The notes below the pieces were generated by a model that saw only the letters and a list, made by a program, of their open reading frames with translations, was not told the DNA's origin and ran no database searches. DNA of 64,000 bases, from assembly GCF_016908465.1 (NCBI RefSeq), contig NZ_JAFBDY010000001.1, positions 372,001 to 436,000 of the forward strand, read 5' to 3'. Every line of letters begins with the position of its first letter. Positions within the stretch are counted from its first letter, which is position 1. The stretch comes from Lysinibacillus composti. Lineage in GTDB: Bacteria > Bacillota > Bacilli > Bacillales_A > Planococcaceae. Of the stretch, positions 28,652 through 38,282 are shown piece by piece. Both the position numbers and the translations under genes were made by a program.

Positions 28652-29032
28652 ATGAAACGACATGAAGCGCGCCAAAAAGCGTTGCAAGTACTGTTTCAAT
28701 TAGACAACATTGAATTAACTGTCAAAGAAGCAATCGAACACGTATTGGACGAAGAAGAATCCGATTCATTCTTTGAGGGGTTAGTTAACGGTACTATTGA
28801 AAAGAAAGAGGAAATCGATGCAGTACTTGCTGAAAAACTTGAAAATTGGTCACTCAGTCGATTACCAAAAATTGAAAGAACAGTATTACGACTAGCACTT
28901 TATGAATTACTTTACATGGAGGAGACTCCAAATCGAGTTGTTCTAAATGAAGCAATTGAGCTTTGCAAAACATTCGGTGATGAAAAGTCAAGTAAGTTTG
29001 TAAACGGTGTGCTATCAAAATTTACAGAGTAA
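28652..29032 (+). CDS. nusB: Transcription antitermination factor NusB
   Basis: RNA-binding helical protein that, with NusE (S10), promotes antitermination on rRNA operons. The 126 residues begin KRHEARQKALQVLFQLD, the boxA-binding arginine-rich region, and end with ETPNRVVLNEAIELCKTFGDEKSSKFVNGVL, both typical. AGAAGGAG precedes the ATG. A TGTTATTAT extended -10 (28609-28617) lies about 35 bases upstream. In B. subtilis nusB follows yqhY directly; here tlp and glpK intervene. Confidence 0.95.
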   Translation: MKRHEARQKALQVLFQLDNIELTVKEAIEHVLDEEESDSFFEGLVNGTIEKKEEIDAVLAEKLENWSLSRLPKIERTVLRLALYELLYMEETPNRVVLNEAIELCKTFGDEKSSKFVNGVLSKFTE

Positions 29033-29128
29033 TATAATCCAAAACACTTGAGTAAGAATATGTACTTTGACTGTCATATGTTTTTCGATCTTGTGGCAGT
29101 CTGATTATTGGAAGGGGTCAGGAAAGAC

Positions 29129-29995
29129 ATGGCAAGTGGAATTATTAACGGAAAAGAAATTGGTCAAGAAATTAGAAAATCAGTTGAACACAGAGTAACC
29201 CATTTAAAAGAACAAGGAATTACTCCGGGATTAGCAGTAATTCTTGTTGGTGAAAATCCAGCTTCACAAACTTATGTTCGAAATAAACAAAAATCATGTG
29301 AAGCAATTGGCATTTTTTCTGAGTTAATAAAGTTACCTGCTGAAGTAACTGAAAATGAATTATTAGAACAAATCCGTTCATTAAATAGTCGTGAAGATAT
29401 CCATGGTATCTTAGTTCAACTTCCTCTACCAAAACATATCAATGAAGACGAAGTTATAGCAACAATTTCACCAGAAAAAGATGTGGATGGCTTCTCTCCA
29501 GTAAGTGTAGGGAAAATGATGTTGGGTCAAGAGACATTCTTACCTTGTACTCCTTTTGGTGTAATGAAACTGCTAGAATATACAGGAATCGAAGTTGCCG
29601 GCAAACATGCGGTAGTTGTAGGGCGCAGTCATATTGTTGGAAAGCCAATGGGACAACTACTACTTCAAAAAGATGCAACTGTTACATATACGCATTCAAA
29701 AACAAAAGATTTACCAAGTATTACTAAACAGGCTGATATTCTAATTGCTGCAGTTGGCCGTCCTAATTTTATTACAAAAGAACATATAAAAGAAGGCGCA
29801 GTAGTTATTGATGTTGGTATTAATCGTGATGAAAACAATAAGTTAATTGGTGATGTAAACTATTCAGATGTTGATGGTACTGCATCATATATAACACCAG
29901 TCCCTGGCGGAGTAGGTCCTATGACAATTACGATGCTACTATTTAACACAGTACAATCTGCAGAGAAAGCATTAACTAAAGCTCAAGCTAAATAA
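29129..29995 (+). CDS. folD: Bifunctional methylenetetrahydrofolate dehydrogenase/cyclohydrolase
   Basis: Interconverts 5,10-methylene-, methenyl- and 10-formyl-tetrahydrofolate with NADP. The 288 residues contain QTYVRNKQKSCEAIGI with the catalytic Lys and Tyr, GILVQLPLP, DVDGFSPVS, the nucleotide-binding VVGRSHIVGKPMGQLL, and TPVPGGVGPMTITML near the end. The ATG at 29129 gives MASGIINGKE and follows AGGAAAG; an earlier in-frame start at 29108 is less likely. It links to the glycine-cleavage genes by using the one-carbon folate they produce. Confidence 0.95.
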   Translation: MASGIINGKEIGQEIRKSVEHRVTHLKEQGITPGLAVILVGENPASQTYVRNKQKSCEAIGIFSELIKLPAEVTENELLEQIRSLNSREDIHGILVQLPLPKHINEDEVIATISPEKDVDGFSPVSVGKMMLGQETFLPCTPFGVMKLLEYTGIEVAGKHAVVVGRSHIVGKPMGQLLLQKDATVTYTHSKTKDLPSITKQADILIAAVGRPNFITKEHIKEGAVVIDVGINRDENNKLIGDVNYSDVDGTASYITPVPGGVGPMTITMLLFNTVQSAEKALTKAQAK

Positions 29996-30009
29996 TAATT
30001 AAGTAATTT

Positions 30010-30046
30010 AGGAGCATTGCCATATTTCTTATAAGGCTCTGCTCCT
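30010..30046 (+). terminator. Weak hairpin after folD
   Basis: AGGAGCA (30010-30016) pairs with TGCTCCT (30040-30046), with GCC/GGC inside. The T tail is poor; a second, stronger terminator lies just downstream. Confidence 0.4.
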
Positions 30047-30070
30047 CTAGTTGTTTATTGATTATCCAGT

Positions 30071-30107
30071 GGAGGTATCCAAAGAAAATAGGATATCTCC
30101 TTTTTTT
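30071..30107 (+). terminator. Terminator upstream of xseA
   Basis: GGAGGTATCC (30071-30080) pairs with GGATATCTCC (30091-30100), followed by seven T. Confidence 0.87.
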
Positions 30108-30259
30108 AGTTAAGTTATGTTCAGCTTCAAACTATTTCTGTGCGAAATTTGAATAATAACCTACATTAAAGGTTTTTTCTTCTTGGTATTGGAGAGAAAT
30201 GTTAAAATAAGTTTGTTGTAAACTTCATGAAAATATAATAGAAGGAGTCATATGTAAAA

Positions 30260-31612
30260 ATGACAACGTCTTCTTATTTAACGGTAAAAGCGTTAACAAA
30301 ATATATTAGAAGAAAGTTCGATGCTGATCCACATTTACGTGATGTTTTTGTAAAGGGTGAACTGTCGAATGTAAAAATACATAGTTCTGGGCATATTTAC
30401 TTTACCTTAAAAGATGAAGGTGCCCGTATTACTGCAGCAATGTTTAGAGCAGACGCCCAAAAACTTAAATTTAAACCTGAAGAAGGAATGATGGTTTATA
30501 TTCGGGGCTACGTCAATGTTTATGAATCTGCAGGAGCTTATCAACTATATGCACAAACAATGGAACCTGATGGAGTTGGTGGACTTTTTGTAGCCTTTAA
30601 TCAATTAAAAGAAAAATTGCAACAAGAGGGTCTTTTTAATCCTAATTTTAAACAACAGATTCCATTGTTTCCGAAAACAGTGGGTGTTTTAACAGCAACT
30701 ACTGGTGCAGCAATTCGAGATATTTGCACGACAGTTTCTAGACGATTCCCGCTTGCAGAAATTGTCATCTATCCAACTTTAGTACAAGGTCAAGGAGCTG
30801 CTTCCAATATTGCTAAAAACATTCAAATTGCAAACCATCAAGCAGATTGTGACGTTTTAATAGTTGGTCGCGGTGGGGGATCTATTGAAGATTTGTGGGC
30901 ATTTAATGAAGAGATTGTTGCCCGGGCAATTTTTGAAAGTCGTATTCCGATTATCAGTGCAGTGGGACATGAAACAGATACAACGATTGCAGATTTTGTA
31001 GCGGATTTAAGGGCACCAACTCCAACTGCTGCAGCCGAATTAGCAGTTCCAAATCAGCAAGAATTATATCAAAGAATAATGATGAGTAAATCGCAGTTAC
31101 ATCAAATGATCACGGCCAAAATTAACTTTGAGCGTAGTCGGTTAAAAAAACTTCAAAGTGCATATCCATTAGCAACACCGGAAAGGCTTTACCGACCTTT
31201 TACGGAAAAATTAGTGCAACTTGATTTGCAAATAGAGCGAGCATCCAAGCTTTATTTAATGAAAAAATCAAACGATTTACATAAGCTTGATGCATCAATT
31301 AAACTTTATTCACCTAAAAATGCTCTAACTTATTACGGAAAACAGTTAAATCAAACAACAAATAATTTAACAAGAGCCGTTTTAACAGCACTTCAGCGTA
31401 ATAAAGACACATTTTCTTCAAGAATCCGAACGCTTGAGGCACTTAATCCCCTGACAATAATGAACAGAGGATATACTGTAACATATAAAGAGGAAAAAGT
31501 AGTTAAATCTATTTCACAAATGTCGGTCGGTGATGAAGTTTCAATTCATTTTAATGATGGTGAAGCAAGTGCGACAATTAATAAAACGAAAGTAGAAAAG
31601 AAAGGGGAGTAG
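30260..31612 (+). CDS. xseA: Exodeoxyribonuclease VII large subunit
   Basis: Degrades single-stranded DNA together with XseB. The 450 residues include the N-terminal OB fold (VFVKGELSNVKIHSSGHIYF), the nuclease core with GVLTATTGAAIRDI and GRGGGSIEDLWAFNEE, and ISAVGHETDTTIADFVADLRAPTPTAAAE split over the active region, followed by a long coiled coil (about 270-400). AGAAGGAG precedes the ATG. xseB follows after eight bases. Confidence 0.95.
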   Translation: MTTSSYLTVKALTKYIRRKFDADPHLRDVFVKGELSNVKIHSSGHIYFTLKDEGARITAAMFRADAQKLKFKPEEGMMVYIRGYVNVYESAGAYQLYAQTMEPDGVGGLFVAFNQLKEKLQQEGLFNPNFKQQIPLFPKTVGVLTATTGAAIRDICTTVSRRFPLAEIVIYPTLVQGQGAASNIAKNIQIANHQADCDVLIVGRGGGSIEDLWAFNEEIVARAIFESRIPIISAVGHETDTTIADFVADLRAPTPTAAAELAVPNQQELYQRIMMSKSQLHQMITAKINFERSRLKKLQSAYPLATPERLYRPFTEKLVQLDLQIERASKLYLMKKSNDLHKLDASIKLYSPKNALTYYGKQLNQTTNNLTRAVLTALQRNKDTFSSRIRTLEALNPLTIMNRGYTVTYKEEKVVKSISQMSVGDEVSIHFNDGEASATINKTKVEKKGE

Positions 31613-31620
31613 AGTAGCAG

Positions 31621-31854
31621 ATGTCACAACAAACTTTTGCAGTTGCAATGTCCGAATTAGAAGAAATCGTACGTAAACTTGAGCAAGGAGATGTTCCTTT
31701 AGAGGAAGCCATTGATTTATATAAAAAAGGCATGGAGTTATCACAGTTTTGTCACGAGAAATTACAGAATGCAGAACAACAACTAATTTCAATTGTAAAT
31801 GAAAATGGTGAAAAACAACCATTTGAACCTACAAACGGAGAGGGATCACTATAA
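31621..31854 (+). CDS. xseB: Exodeoxyribonuclease VII small subunit
   Basis: A 77-residue partner of XseA. FAVAMSELEEIVRKLEQGDV and LEEAIDLYKKGMEL are the two helices that define the family. Its stop overlaps the ATG of ispA by one base (TAATG), so xseA-xseB-ispA are translationally coupled, as in Bacillus. Confidence 0.95.
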   Translation: MSQQTFAVAMSELEEIVRKLEQGDVPLEEAIDLYKKGMELSQFCHEKLQNAEQQLISIVNENGEKQPFEPTNGEGSL

Positions 31855-32735
31855 TGACAAACTTCAAACAATTCATAGATGCACAAGTGCCTAAAATAGA
31901 AAATGAACTTTATCACCAAGTAGGAAAAATTGAAGCACCAGAGCAACTGAAAGATTCCATGCTATATTCATTAAAAGCAGGTGGGAAAAGAATTCGCCCA
32001 TTATTTGTATTAGCAGTTTGCGAAATGTTTAATAATAAACAACAAGAAGCTTATACAATTGGTGCTGCTGTGGAAATGATTCATACATATTCGTTAATCC
32101 ATGATGACCTTCCTAGTATGGATAATGACGATTTACGCCGCGGAAAACCAACAAATCATAAAGTATATGGTGAGGCATTAGCGACTTTGGCAGGAGATGC
32201 GTTAAATACATTATGTTTTGGTCTGTTAGCTCGAATGGAAAATGTTCCAGCTGAAATTCGTCTAGAATTAATAAATCTAATGAGTATTGCCGCTGGAGCA
32301 GAAGGCATGGTCGGTGGGCAAGTTTTAGATATGGATGGAGAATCACGTCAGCTTAACTTAGCTGAACTTGAAAATGTTCATGTGAATAAAACAGGAGCAT
32401 TACTTCGCTTTAGCATTGAGTCAGGTGCAGTTTTATCGAATGCAGAAAAAGATCAGCGCGATGCTTTAGTGGAATATGCACACCATGTTGGTTTAGCGTT
32501 CCAAATACAAGATGATATTTTAGATATTTTAGGAACTTCCGAGCAATTAGGGAAAACAGCAGGTAAAGACATAGAAAGCAATAAAAGCACATATCCAGCA
32601 CTACTTACACTAGAAGGTGCGGGGCAAAAATTATCCGAACATTATGAACTAGCACTTGCTGCATTATCAAAAATACAACTTGACACGACATTATTACGTG
32701 AAATTACAGAGTATATTGTTCACCGTAATCATTAA
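31854..32735 (+). CDS. ispA: Farnesyl diphosphate synthase
   Basis: Condenses isopentenyl diphosphate with dimethylallyl and geranyl diphosphate. The 293 residues hold the first aspartate-rich motif DDLPSMDND (84-92), the second motif DDILD (220-224), and KAGGKRIRPLF near 41-51 for diphosphate binding. Two residues before the first motif being aromatic/histidine (LIHDD) favours a C15 product. dxs, another isoprenoid gene, is 200 bases downstream. Confidence 0.94.
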   Translation: MTNFKQFIDAQVPKIENELYHQVGKIEAPEQLKDSMLYSLKAGGKRIRPLFVLAVCEMFNNKQQEAYTIGAAVEMIHTYSLIHDDLPSMDNDDLRRGKPTNHKVYGEALATLAGDALNTLCFGLLARMENVPAEIRLELINLMSIAAGAEGMVGGQVLDMDGESRQLNLAELENVHVNKTGALLRFSIESGAVLSNAEKDQRDALVEYAHHVGLAFQIQDDILDILGTSEQLGKTAGKDIESNKSTYPALLTLEGAGQKLSEHYELALAALSKIQLDTTLLREITEYIVHRNH

Positions 32736-32750
32736 AAAGAGATATATTAC

Positions 32751-32779
32751 TTTTGTGTCAGGGTTTACACTGTTATAAT
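32751..32779 (+). promoter_or_regulatory. Candidate extended -10 promoter of dxs
   Basis: TGTTATAAT (32771-32779) is a perfect extended -10, with TTTTGT (32751-32756) 17 bases upstream of the TATAAT as a moderate -35. It lies between ispA and dxs. Confidence 0.5.
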
Positions 32780-32931
32780 AGTAAGATATTTAGAAATTAG
32801 ACAAGTTTTCATCATTCAGTAAGACTCAAAGCAATATTGGTGAGTGGCAAAATTAGTAATGATTAGCTCTGTGGATGAATAAACAGTGTAATTTACGTTT
32901 AGTGAATAAAAATGAAAAGGTGTGTGAAGAG

Positions 32932-34833
32932 ATGGATTTAAATAAAATTACTGGTCCATCCTTTTTAAAAAAATTAAATAGAAGAGAACTAGAAGCATTA
33001 GCACAAGAGATTCGAACATTTCTAATCGAAAAATGCTCTATTACTGGTGGGCATATTGGTCCGAACTTAGGTGTGGTCGAATTAACGATTGCTCTGCATC
33101 GTGTTTTTAACAGTCCTACTGATAAATTTTTATGGGATGTTGGACATCAAGCATATGTGCATAAAATTTTAACTGGCCGTGCAAGTATGTTTGATACTCT
33201 TCGCCAATTTAAAGGATTGAGTGGGTTCCCTAAAAGATGTGAGAGTGAACATGATGAATGGGAGACAGGCCATAGTTCTACATCTCTATCTGCTGCAATG
33301 GGTATGGCAATTGCCCGAGATGTCAAAGGGGATAAAAATTATGTTGTTCCAATTATCGGTGATGGTGCATTAACTGGTGGTATGGCCCTAGAAGCACTAA
33401 ACCATATTGGTCATGAAAAAACGAACATGATTGTTATTTTAAATGATAATGAGATGTCGATTGCCCCGAATGTTGGTGCACTTCATAGTATTCTTGGTCG
33501 CCTTCGTACAGCAAAAGAGTACTCAAAGGCAAAAGAAGAACTTGAAGGATTAATGAAGAAAATTCCAGTACTCGGTGGGAAAATGGCTCAAACGGCAGAA
33601 AGAGTGAAAGACAGTTTAAAATATTTAGTTGTTTCTGGCGTCTTCTTTGAGGAAATGGGCTTTAAATATTTAGGACCAATAGATGGACATGACTTTGAGG
33701 CTTTAGAAAAAACACTAGAATATGCGAAAAAAGTAAATGGTCCAGTAATTGTACATGTGATTACCAAAAAGGGTAAAGGTTATAAACCTGCAGAGGAAGA
33801 TACTGTAGGGACATGGCACGGTACGGGTCCATATAAAATGGAAACAGGTGCATTCCTAAAATCAAATGTGAAAGGTCCTGCTTGGAGTAGCCTTGTTTCG
33901 GAATCAGTGCGCAAACTAATGAAAAACGACAAGCGTATTGTTGCCATTACACCGGCAATGCCAGTTGGTTCTAAAATGGAAGGAATTCAAAAAGAATTTC
34001 CAAATCGTTTCTTCGATGTAGGGATTGCTGAACAACATGCCACAACGATGGCAGCAGGGTTAGCAACTCAAAATATGAAACCGTTCCTTGCGATTTACTC
34101 AACTTTCTTACAACGTGCTTATGATCAAGTATTACATGATATTGCACGTCCAAATTTGAATGTTTTTATTGGAATAGACCGAGCTGGTTTAGTAGGAGCA
34201 GATGGCGAAACACACCAAGGTGTATTCGATATCAATTTCTTACGCCATATTCCGAACATTGTCTTAATGATGCCAAAAGATGAAAATGAAGGGCAACATA
34301 TGGTCAAAACTGCAATTGACTATAATGAGGGGCCTATTGCAATGCGATATCCACGTGGTAATGGCCTTGGTGTAGCGATGGATGAAGAAATGCATGCTCT
34401 TCCTATTGGTAGCTGGGAATTATTACGTGATGGACAAGATGCGGTTATTCTAACATTTGGAACTACAATTCCAATGGCCATGTCAGCCGCAGAGCAATTG
34501 GCATTAATAGGAATTGAAGTGAAAGTAGTGAATGCTCGTTTTATTAAACCGATGGATTATGAAATGTTGCATGATCTTATGGGGAAAAATATGCCGATTT
34601 TAACGATTGAAGAAGGTGTTCTTCAAGGCGGCTTTGGCAGTGCGGTGTTGGAATTTGCACATGAGCATGAATATCATCATGTAAAGATTGAACGGATGGG
34701 AATCCCAGATCAATTTATTGAACATGGTAGTGTAGATTTACTATTAGAAGAAATAAACTTAACAAAAAAAGATGCGGTTGCGCGTATACAAGAATTAGTG
34801 AGCACAAAAAAATTAGGAACGAAATCAGTATGA
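32932..34833 (+). CDS. dxs: 1-deoxy-D-xylulose-5-phosphate synthase
   Basis: Thiamine-diphosphate enzyme that condenses pyruvate and glyceraldehyde 3-phosphate, the first step of the MEP isoprenoid pathway. The start at 32932 gives [15 protein letters not shown] (633 residues), matching relatives, with AAGGTG upstream; an in-frame start 57 bases earlier is unlikely. [18 protein letters not shown], the ThDP motif [15 protein letters not shown] and the transketolase-like [13 protein letters not shown] segment are present. The tail overlaps the next gene by four bases (ATGA). Confidence 0.96.
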   Translation: MDLNKITGPSFLKKLNRRELEALAQEIRTFLIEKCSITGGHIGPNLGVVELTIALHRVFNSPTDKFLWDVGHQAYVHKILTGRASMFDTLRQFKGLSGFPKRCESEHDEWETGHSSTSLSAAMGMAIARDVKGDKNYVVPIIGDGALTGGMALEALNHIGHEKTNMIVILNDNEMSIAPNVGALHSILGRLRTAKEYSKAKEELEGLMKKIPVLGGKMAQTAERVKDSLKYLVVSGVFFEEMGFKYLGPIDGHDFEALEKTLEYAKKVNGPVIVHVITKKGKGYKPAEEDTVGTWHGTGPYKMETGAFLKSNVKGPAWSSLVSESVRKLMKNDKRIVAITPAMPVGSKMEGIQKEFPNRFFDVGIAEQHATTMAAGLATQNMKPFLAIYSTFLQRAYDQVLHDIARPNLNVFIGIDRAGLVGADGETHQGVFDINFLRHIPNIVLMMPKDENEGQHMVKTAIDYNEGPIAMRYPRGNGLGVAMDEEMHALPIGSWELLRDGQDAVILTFGTTIPMAMSAAEQLALIGIEVKVVNARFIKPMDYEMLHDLMGKNMPILTIEEGVLQGGFGSAVLEFAHEHEYHHVKIERMGIPDQFIEHGSVDLLLEEINLTKKDAVARIQELVSTKKLGTKSV

Positions 34834-35648
34834 CTAAACAACCAAAAGAACGTGTAGATATTTTACTTGTAGATAGAGGTTTGTGTGAGACAAGAGAGAA
34901 GGCCAAACGATCTATTATGGCAGGACTTGTTTATTCTAATGAAACACGAATTGATAAGGCTGGAGAAAAGATAGCAATCGATGCACCTCTTCAAGTAAAA
35001 GGAAATCAATTAAAATATGTATCCCGCGGTGGGTTGAAACTGGAAAAGGCATTAGAAGTTTTTGATGTGTCGGTTGAAGGTAAATTAATGTTAGATATCG
35101 GTTCATCCACAGGTGGTTTTACCGACTGTGCATTACAAAATGGAGCCAAGCATTGCTATGCATTAGATGTAGGTTCCAATCAACTTGCTTGGAAAATTCG
35201 CTCAGACGACCGTGTTACTGTGATGGAGAAAACAAATTTCCGTTATTCAAAACCGGAAGATTTTATTGAGGGTTTACCCGAATTTGCAACAATAGATGTT
35301 TCCTTTATATCATTGTCACTTATTTTACCGGTATTAAAAACGATTTTAATTCCCGGGGGAGATGTCATTGCACTAGTAAAACCTCAATTTGAAGCAGGGA
35401 AAGAAAAAGTGGGAAAAAAGGGGATTGTTCGAGATCCTAAAGTTCATTTAGAAGTTCTAGAAAAAACAGGGCAAATGGCTACAGAAGTGGGGTTTGTTGT
35501 AAAAGCCGCATCTTATTCTCCAATTACAGGTGGTGAAGGAAATATAGAGTTTTTATTTCACTTATGTAACCCAAAAGATGGAGAGCAAATTGAATCATTC
35601 TCCAATTTTAGGGAGATTGTGGATACAGCCCATAACGACTTAAAATAA
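34830..35648 (+). CDS. yqxC: TlyA-family rRNA 2'-O-methyltransferase (YqxC)
   Basis: A 272-residue protein with an N-terminal S4 RNA-binding domain (about 6-65, [20 protein letters not shown]) and a FtsJ-like methyltransferase domain. The SAM loop is [16 protein letters not shown] and the catalytic-tetrad lysine/aspartate region includes [14 protein letters not shown] and [12 protein letters not shown]. By family it methylates rRNA; target nucleotides vary. It is coupled to dxs by an ATGA overlap. Confidence 0.9.
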   Translation: MTKQPKERVDILLVDRGLCETREKAKRSIMAGLVYSNETRIDKAGEKIAIDAPLQVKGNQLKYVSRGGLKLEKALEVFDVSVEGKLMLDIGSSTGGFTDCALQNGAKHCYALDVGSNQLAWKIRSDDRVTVMEKTNFRYSKPEDFIEGLPEFATIDVSFISLSLILPVLKTILIPGGDVIALVKPQFEAGKEKVGKKGIVRDPKVHLEVLEKTGQMATEVGFVVKAASYSPITGGEGNIEFLFHLCNPKDGEQIESFSNFREIVDTAHNDLK

Positions 35649-35760
35649 TTAATTAGTTTAAAAATGAATATTAAAAATTCACTTTTGAATATTTTACTTT
35701 AAAAAAATAACAATAATTCTAGCCTTAATTGTATTGAAATATCTAGCCTTTTTAACAATT

Positions 35761-35795
35761 AGAGGGTGTCTCTTCTTTCGAGATACCCTCTTTTT
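35761..35795 (+). terminator. Terminator after yqxC
   Basis: AGAGGGTGTCTC (35761-35772) pairs with GAGATACCCTCT (35780-35791), followed by a T run. Confidence 0.85.
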
Positions 35796-35859
35796 CTTGT
35801 GCTTTTAGGATGAAAGTGTTAGTATAAATATACATATTTATTCATAAGAGGTGAACGGG

Positions 35860-36309
35860 ATGACAAAAGGGCAACGCCATATGAGAATTCGTGAATTAAT
35901 CACAAATAATGAAATTGAAACACAAGATGAGCTAGTAGAACGCTTAAAGGATGCAGGATACAATGTAACTCAAGCAACTGTATCACGAGACATAAAAGAA
36001 TTACACTTAGTAAAAGTTCCGTTACCTGATGGACGCTATAAATACAGTTTGCCTGCCGATCAGCGCTTCAATCCTTTACAGAAATTACAAAGATCTTTAT
36101 CTGATGCTTTTGTAAGTATTGACGGTGTTGCTCACTTTTTAATGTTAAAATCACTACCGGGTAATGGGAATGCGATTGCAGTATTATTAGACCACTTAGA
36201 ATGGAAAGAAATATTAGGTACACTTTCTGGTGACGACACGATATTAATTATTTGTCGTCGTGAAGAAGATCGTGAAATCGTAAAAGAACGAATTTTAGAT
36301 TTACTATAA
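35860..36309 (+). CDS. argR: Arginine repressor/activator ArgR (AhrC)
   Basis: Hexameric arginine-sensing regulator of arginine synthesis and catabolism. The 149 residues include a winged helix-turn-helix ([31 protein letters not shown]) and the C-terminal arginine-binding domain ending [12 protein letters not shown]. The ATG at 35860 follows AAGAGGTGA; the GTG nine bases earlier overlaps that site. AT-rich sequence at 35830-35848 loosely resembles an ARG box, so autoregulation is possible. Place between yqxC and recN matches B. subtilis ahrC. Confidence 0.95.
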   Translation: MTKGQRHMRIRELITNNEIETQDELVERLKDAGYNVTQATVSRDIKELHLVKVPLPDGRYKYSLPADQRFNPLQKLQRSLSDAFVSIDGVAHFLMLKSLPGNGNAIAVLLDHLEWKEILGTLSGDDTILIICRREEDREIVKERILDLL

Positions 36310-36367
36310 AATGGGTTAAAATCTACCGAAATTTTGGATAGATGACAATGATTAAGAGGTGTGTTGT

Positions 36368-38062
36368 TTGTTAAAAGAGATTAGTATACGTAACTTTGCA
36401 ATAATCGATGACTTGACGGTAAATTTTTCTGAGGGTTTGACTGTTCTGACAGGTGAAACAGGTGCTGGAAAATCCATAATTATCGATGCAGTTCATCTGT
36501 TGGCAGGAGGACGTGCTTCACAAGAATTTATTCGGCATGGAGCAAAAAGGGCAGAATTGACGGGACTGTTTCAAATTAATAATGAACACCATCCTATACA
36601 CAAAAAACTTTTGGACACAGGGATTGAAATCGAGGAAGATACGGTTATACTACGTCGTGACATCAATGAAAAAGGAAAAAGTGTATGTCGAGTAAATGGT
36701 AAGCTTGTCCCACTATCTATATTAAGAGAAATTGGTTCAACTTTAATTGATATACATGGACAGCATGAAAATCAAGAATTGATGGATGAAAAAAGACATA
36801 TCAATATGCTTGATTACTTTGCAGCAAATCAACTAGCACCAGTTAAAGAAGCTTACAACGAAACCTTTGATTTATATAGAGAATTAAAAAAGGAAATTTC
36901 AACATTAAATATAGATGAACAGCGTACAGCACAACGAATAGATTTATATCAGTTCCAAATTAACGAACTAGAAGAAGCAAAATTAAAAGTTGGAGAAGAA
37001 GATGCTCTTCTTGATGAACGAAAACGTCTTTTAAACTTCCATAAAATTTTTGAACGCGCGAATGTTGCATATGAGTCCATTTCAGGCGAATTAAAAGGCC
37101 TCGATTGGGTTGGAGACGCAATGAGTGCACTAGATGATATCGTAGCACTCGATGAACAATTTAAAGATGCTTCAGAAGCAGTAAATTCTTCTTTTTATGC
37201 ATTACAAGATTCAGCCCATCTTATTAAAAGCATTTTAGATGATCTTGAATTTGACCCTGAAAGGTTAAATGATGTTGAAAATCGTTTAGCCCTATATCAA
37301 ACAATGAAGCGTAAATATGGGTCTACTGTGGAAGAGATCTTAACTTATTATGAGAAGATTCAAGAAGAATTAAAACAACTTTTAAATCGGGATGAATCAA
37401 TTCAGCGTTATGAACAAGAATTAATTCAGTTAGAAAATAAGCTAGAAGAGTTATCTAATGAGTTAACAATCATACGTAAACAATGTGCAGTTAAATTAAG
37501 TGAAGCCATAATGACACAGCTTCGTGATTTACATATGGAAAAAGCCAAATTCATCGTAAATATTGAGCCATTAAAATCTTTTGATGTAAATGGAAAGGAT
37601 TATGTGGCATTTTATATATCAACTAACGTAGGCGAGCCTCCAAAATCTTTACCTAAAATAGCTTCTGGTGGCGAATTATCGAGAATCATGCTTGGGTTAA
37701 AAACAATATTTTCTTCTTCAGTTGGAATCACTTCTATTATTTTTGACGAGGTTGATACCGGCGTTAGTGGTCGTGTTGCCCAAGCAATTGCAGAAAAAAT
37801 AGCAGCAATTTCAATTCAATCACAAGTTCTTTGTATTTCACATCTACCGCAAGTTGCAGCAATGGCAGACCATCACTATTTTATTAAAAAGAAAGTCGAA
37901 GATAATCGTACATACACCACTGTTAAAGACATTGATATGGATGAACGAATTGTTGAAGTAAGTAGAATGATGAGTGGTGCTGAAATTACAGATTTAACAT
38001 TGCAGCATGCAAAGGAATTAATTGATTTAGCTTATTTGCGAAAAAGTGAAATGAAAATTTAA
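36368..38062 (+). CDS. recN: DNA repair protein RecN
   Basis: SMC-like ATPase acting early in double-strand break repair. The TTG at 36368 (MLKEISIRNFAIIDDL, 564 residues) follows AAGAGGTG by about six bases. Walker A GETGAGKS lies at 29-36, RDINEKGKSVCRVNGK further on, a central coiled coil at about 150-380, the ABC signature KIASGGELSRIML and Walker B SIIFDEVDTGVSG near the C-terminus. A strong terminator follows. Confidence 0.96.
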   Translation: MLKEISIRNFAIIDDLTVNFSEGLTVLTGETGAGKSIIIDAVHLLAGGRASQEFIRHGAKRAELTGLFQINNEHHPIHKKLLDTGIEIEEDTVILRRDINEKGKSVCRVNGKLVPLSILREIGSTLIDIHGQHENQELMDEKRHINMLDYFAANQLAPVKEAYNETFDLYRELKKEISTLNIDEQRTAQRIDLYQFQINELEEAKLKVGEEDALLDERKRLLNFHKIFERANVAYESISGELKGLDWVGDAMSALDDIVALDEQFKDASEAVNSSFYALQDSAHLIKSILDDLEFDPERLNDVENRLALYQTMKRKYGSTVEEILTYYEKIQEELKQLLNRDESIQRYEQELIQLENKLEELSNELTIIRKQCAVKLSEAIMTQLRDLHMEKAKFIVNIEPLKSFDVNGKDYVAFYISTNVGEPPKSLPKIASGGELSRIMLGLKTIFSSSVGITSIIFDEVDTGVSGRVAQAIAEKIAAISIQSQVLCISHLPQVAAMADHHYFIKKKVEDNRTYTTVKDIDMDERIVEVSRMMSGAEITDLTLQHAKELIDLAYLRKSEMKI

Positions 38063-38085
38063 ATTTTATAAATAATATGGAAATC

Positions 38086-38128
38086 GCCGACAAATACTAA
38101 ATATATGGATTTGTCGGCAATTTTTTTT
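38086..38128 (+). terminator. Terminator after recN
   Basis: GCCGACAAAT (38086-38095) pairs perfectly with ATTTGTCGGC (38109-38118), followed by eight T from 38121. Confidence 0.88.
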
Positions 38129-38225
38129 CCTTTTGAATAAAAACCTTGTACAAAATTCAGTATTATCAATAACATGACCTTTTTTTTGCAAATGATTTTT
38201 AATATAACGACAAATATTTACCTCT

Positions 38226-38254
38226 CATTAATGATGTGAAATTGACACATAGTA
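38226..38254 (+). promoter_or_regulatory. Candidate sigma-G/F promoter of spoIVB
   Basis: CATAGTA (38248-38254) fits the forespore sigma -10 pattern CATNNTA; CATTA (38226-38230) 17 bases upstream is a weak -35. In B. subtilis spoIVB is transcribed in the forespore. Confidence 0.35.
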
Positions 38255-38282
38255 ATGTTACTAAATCTGAAGGAGGTGGACT

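Noticed and set aside
35826-35850. ARG-box-like sequence before argR
   Set aside because: The AT-rich match is too loose to list as a site; mentioned only in the argR entry.
36310-36367. LexA box before recN
   Set aside because: No CGAAC-N4-GTTCG palindrome is present in the short gap.
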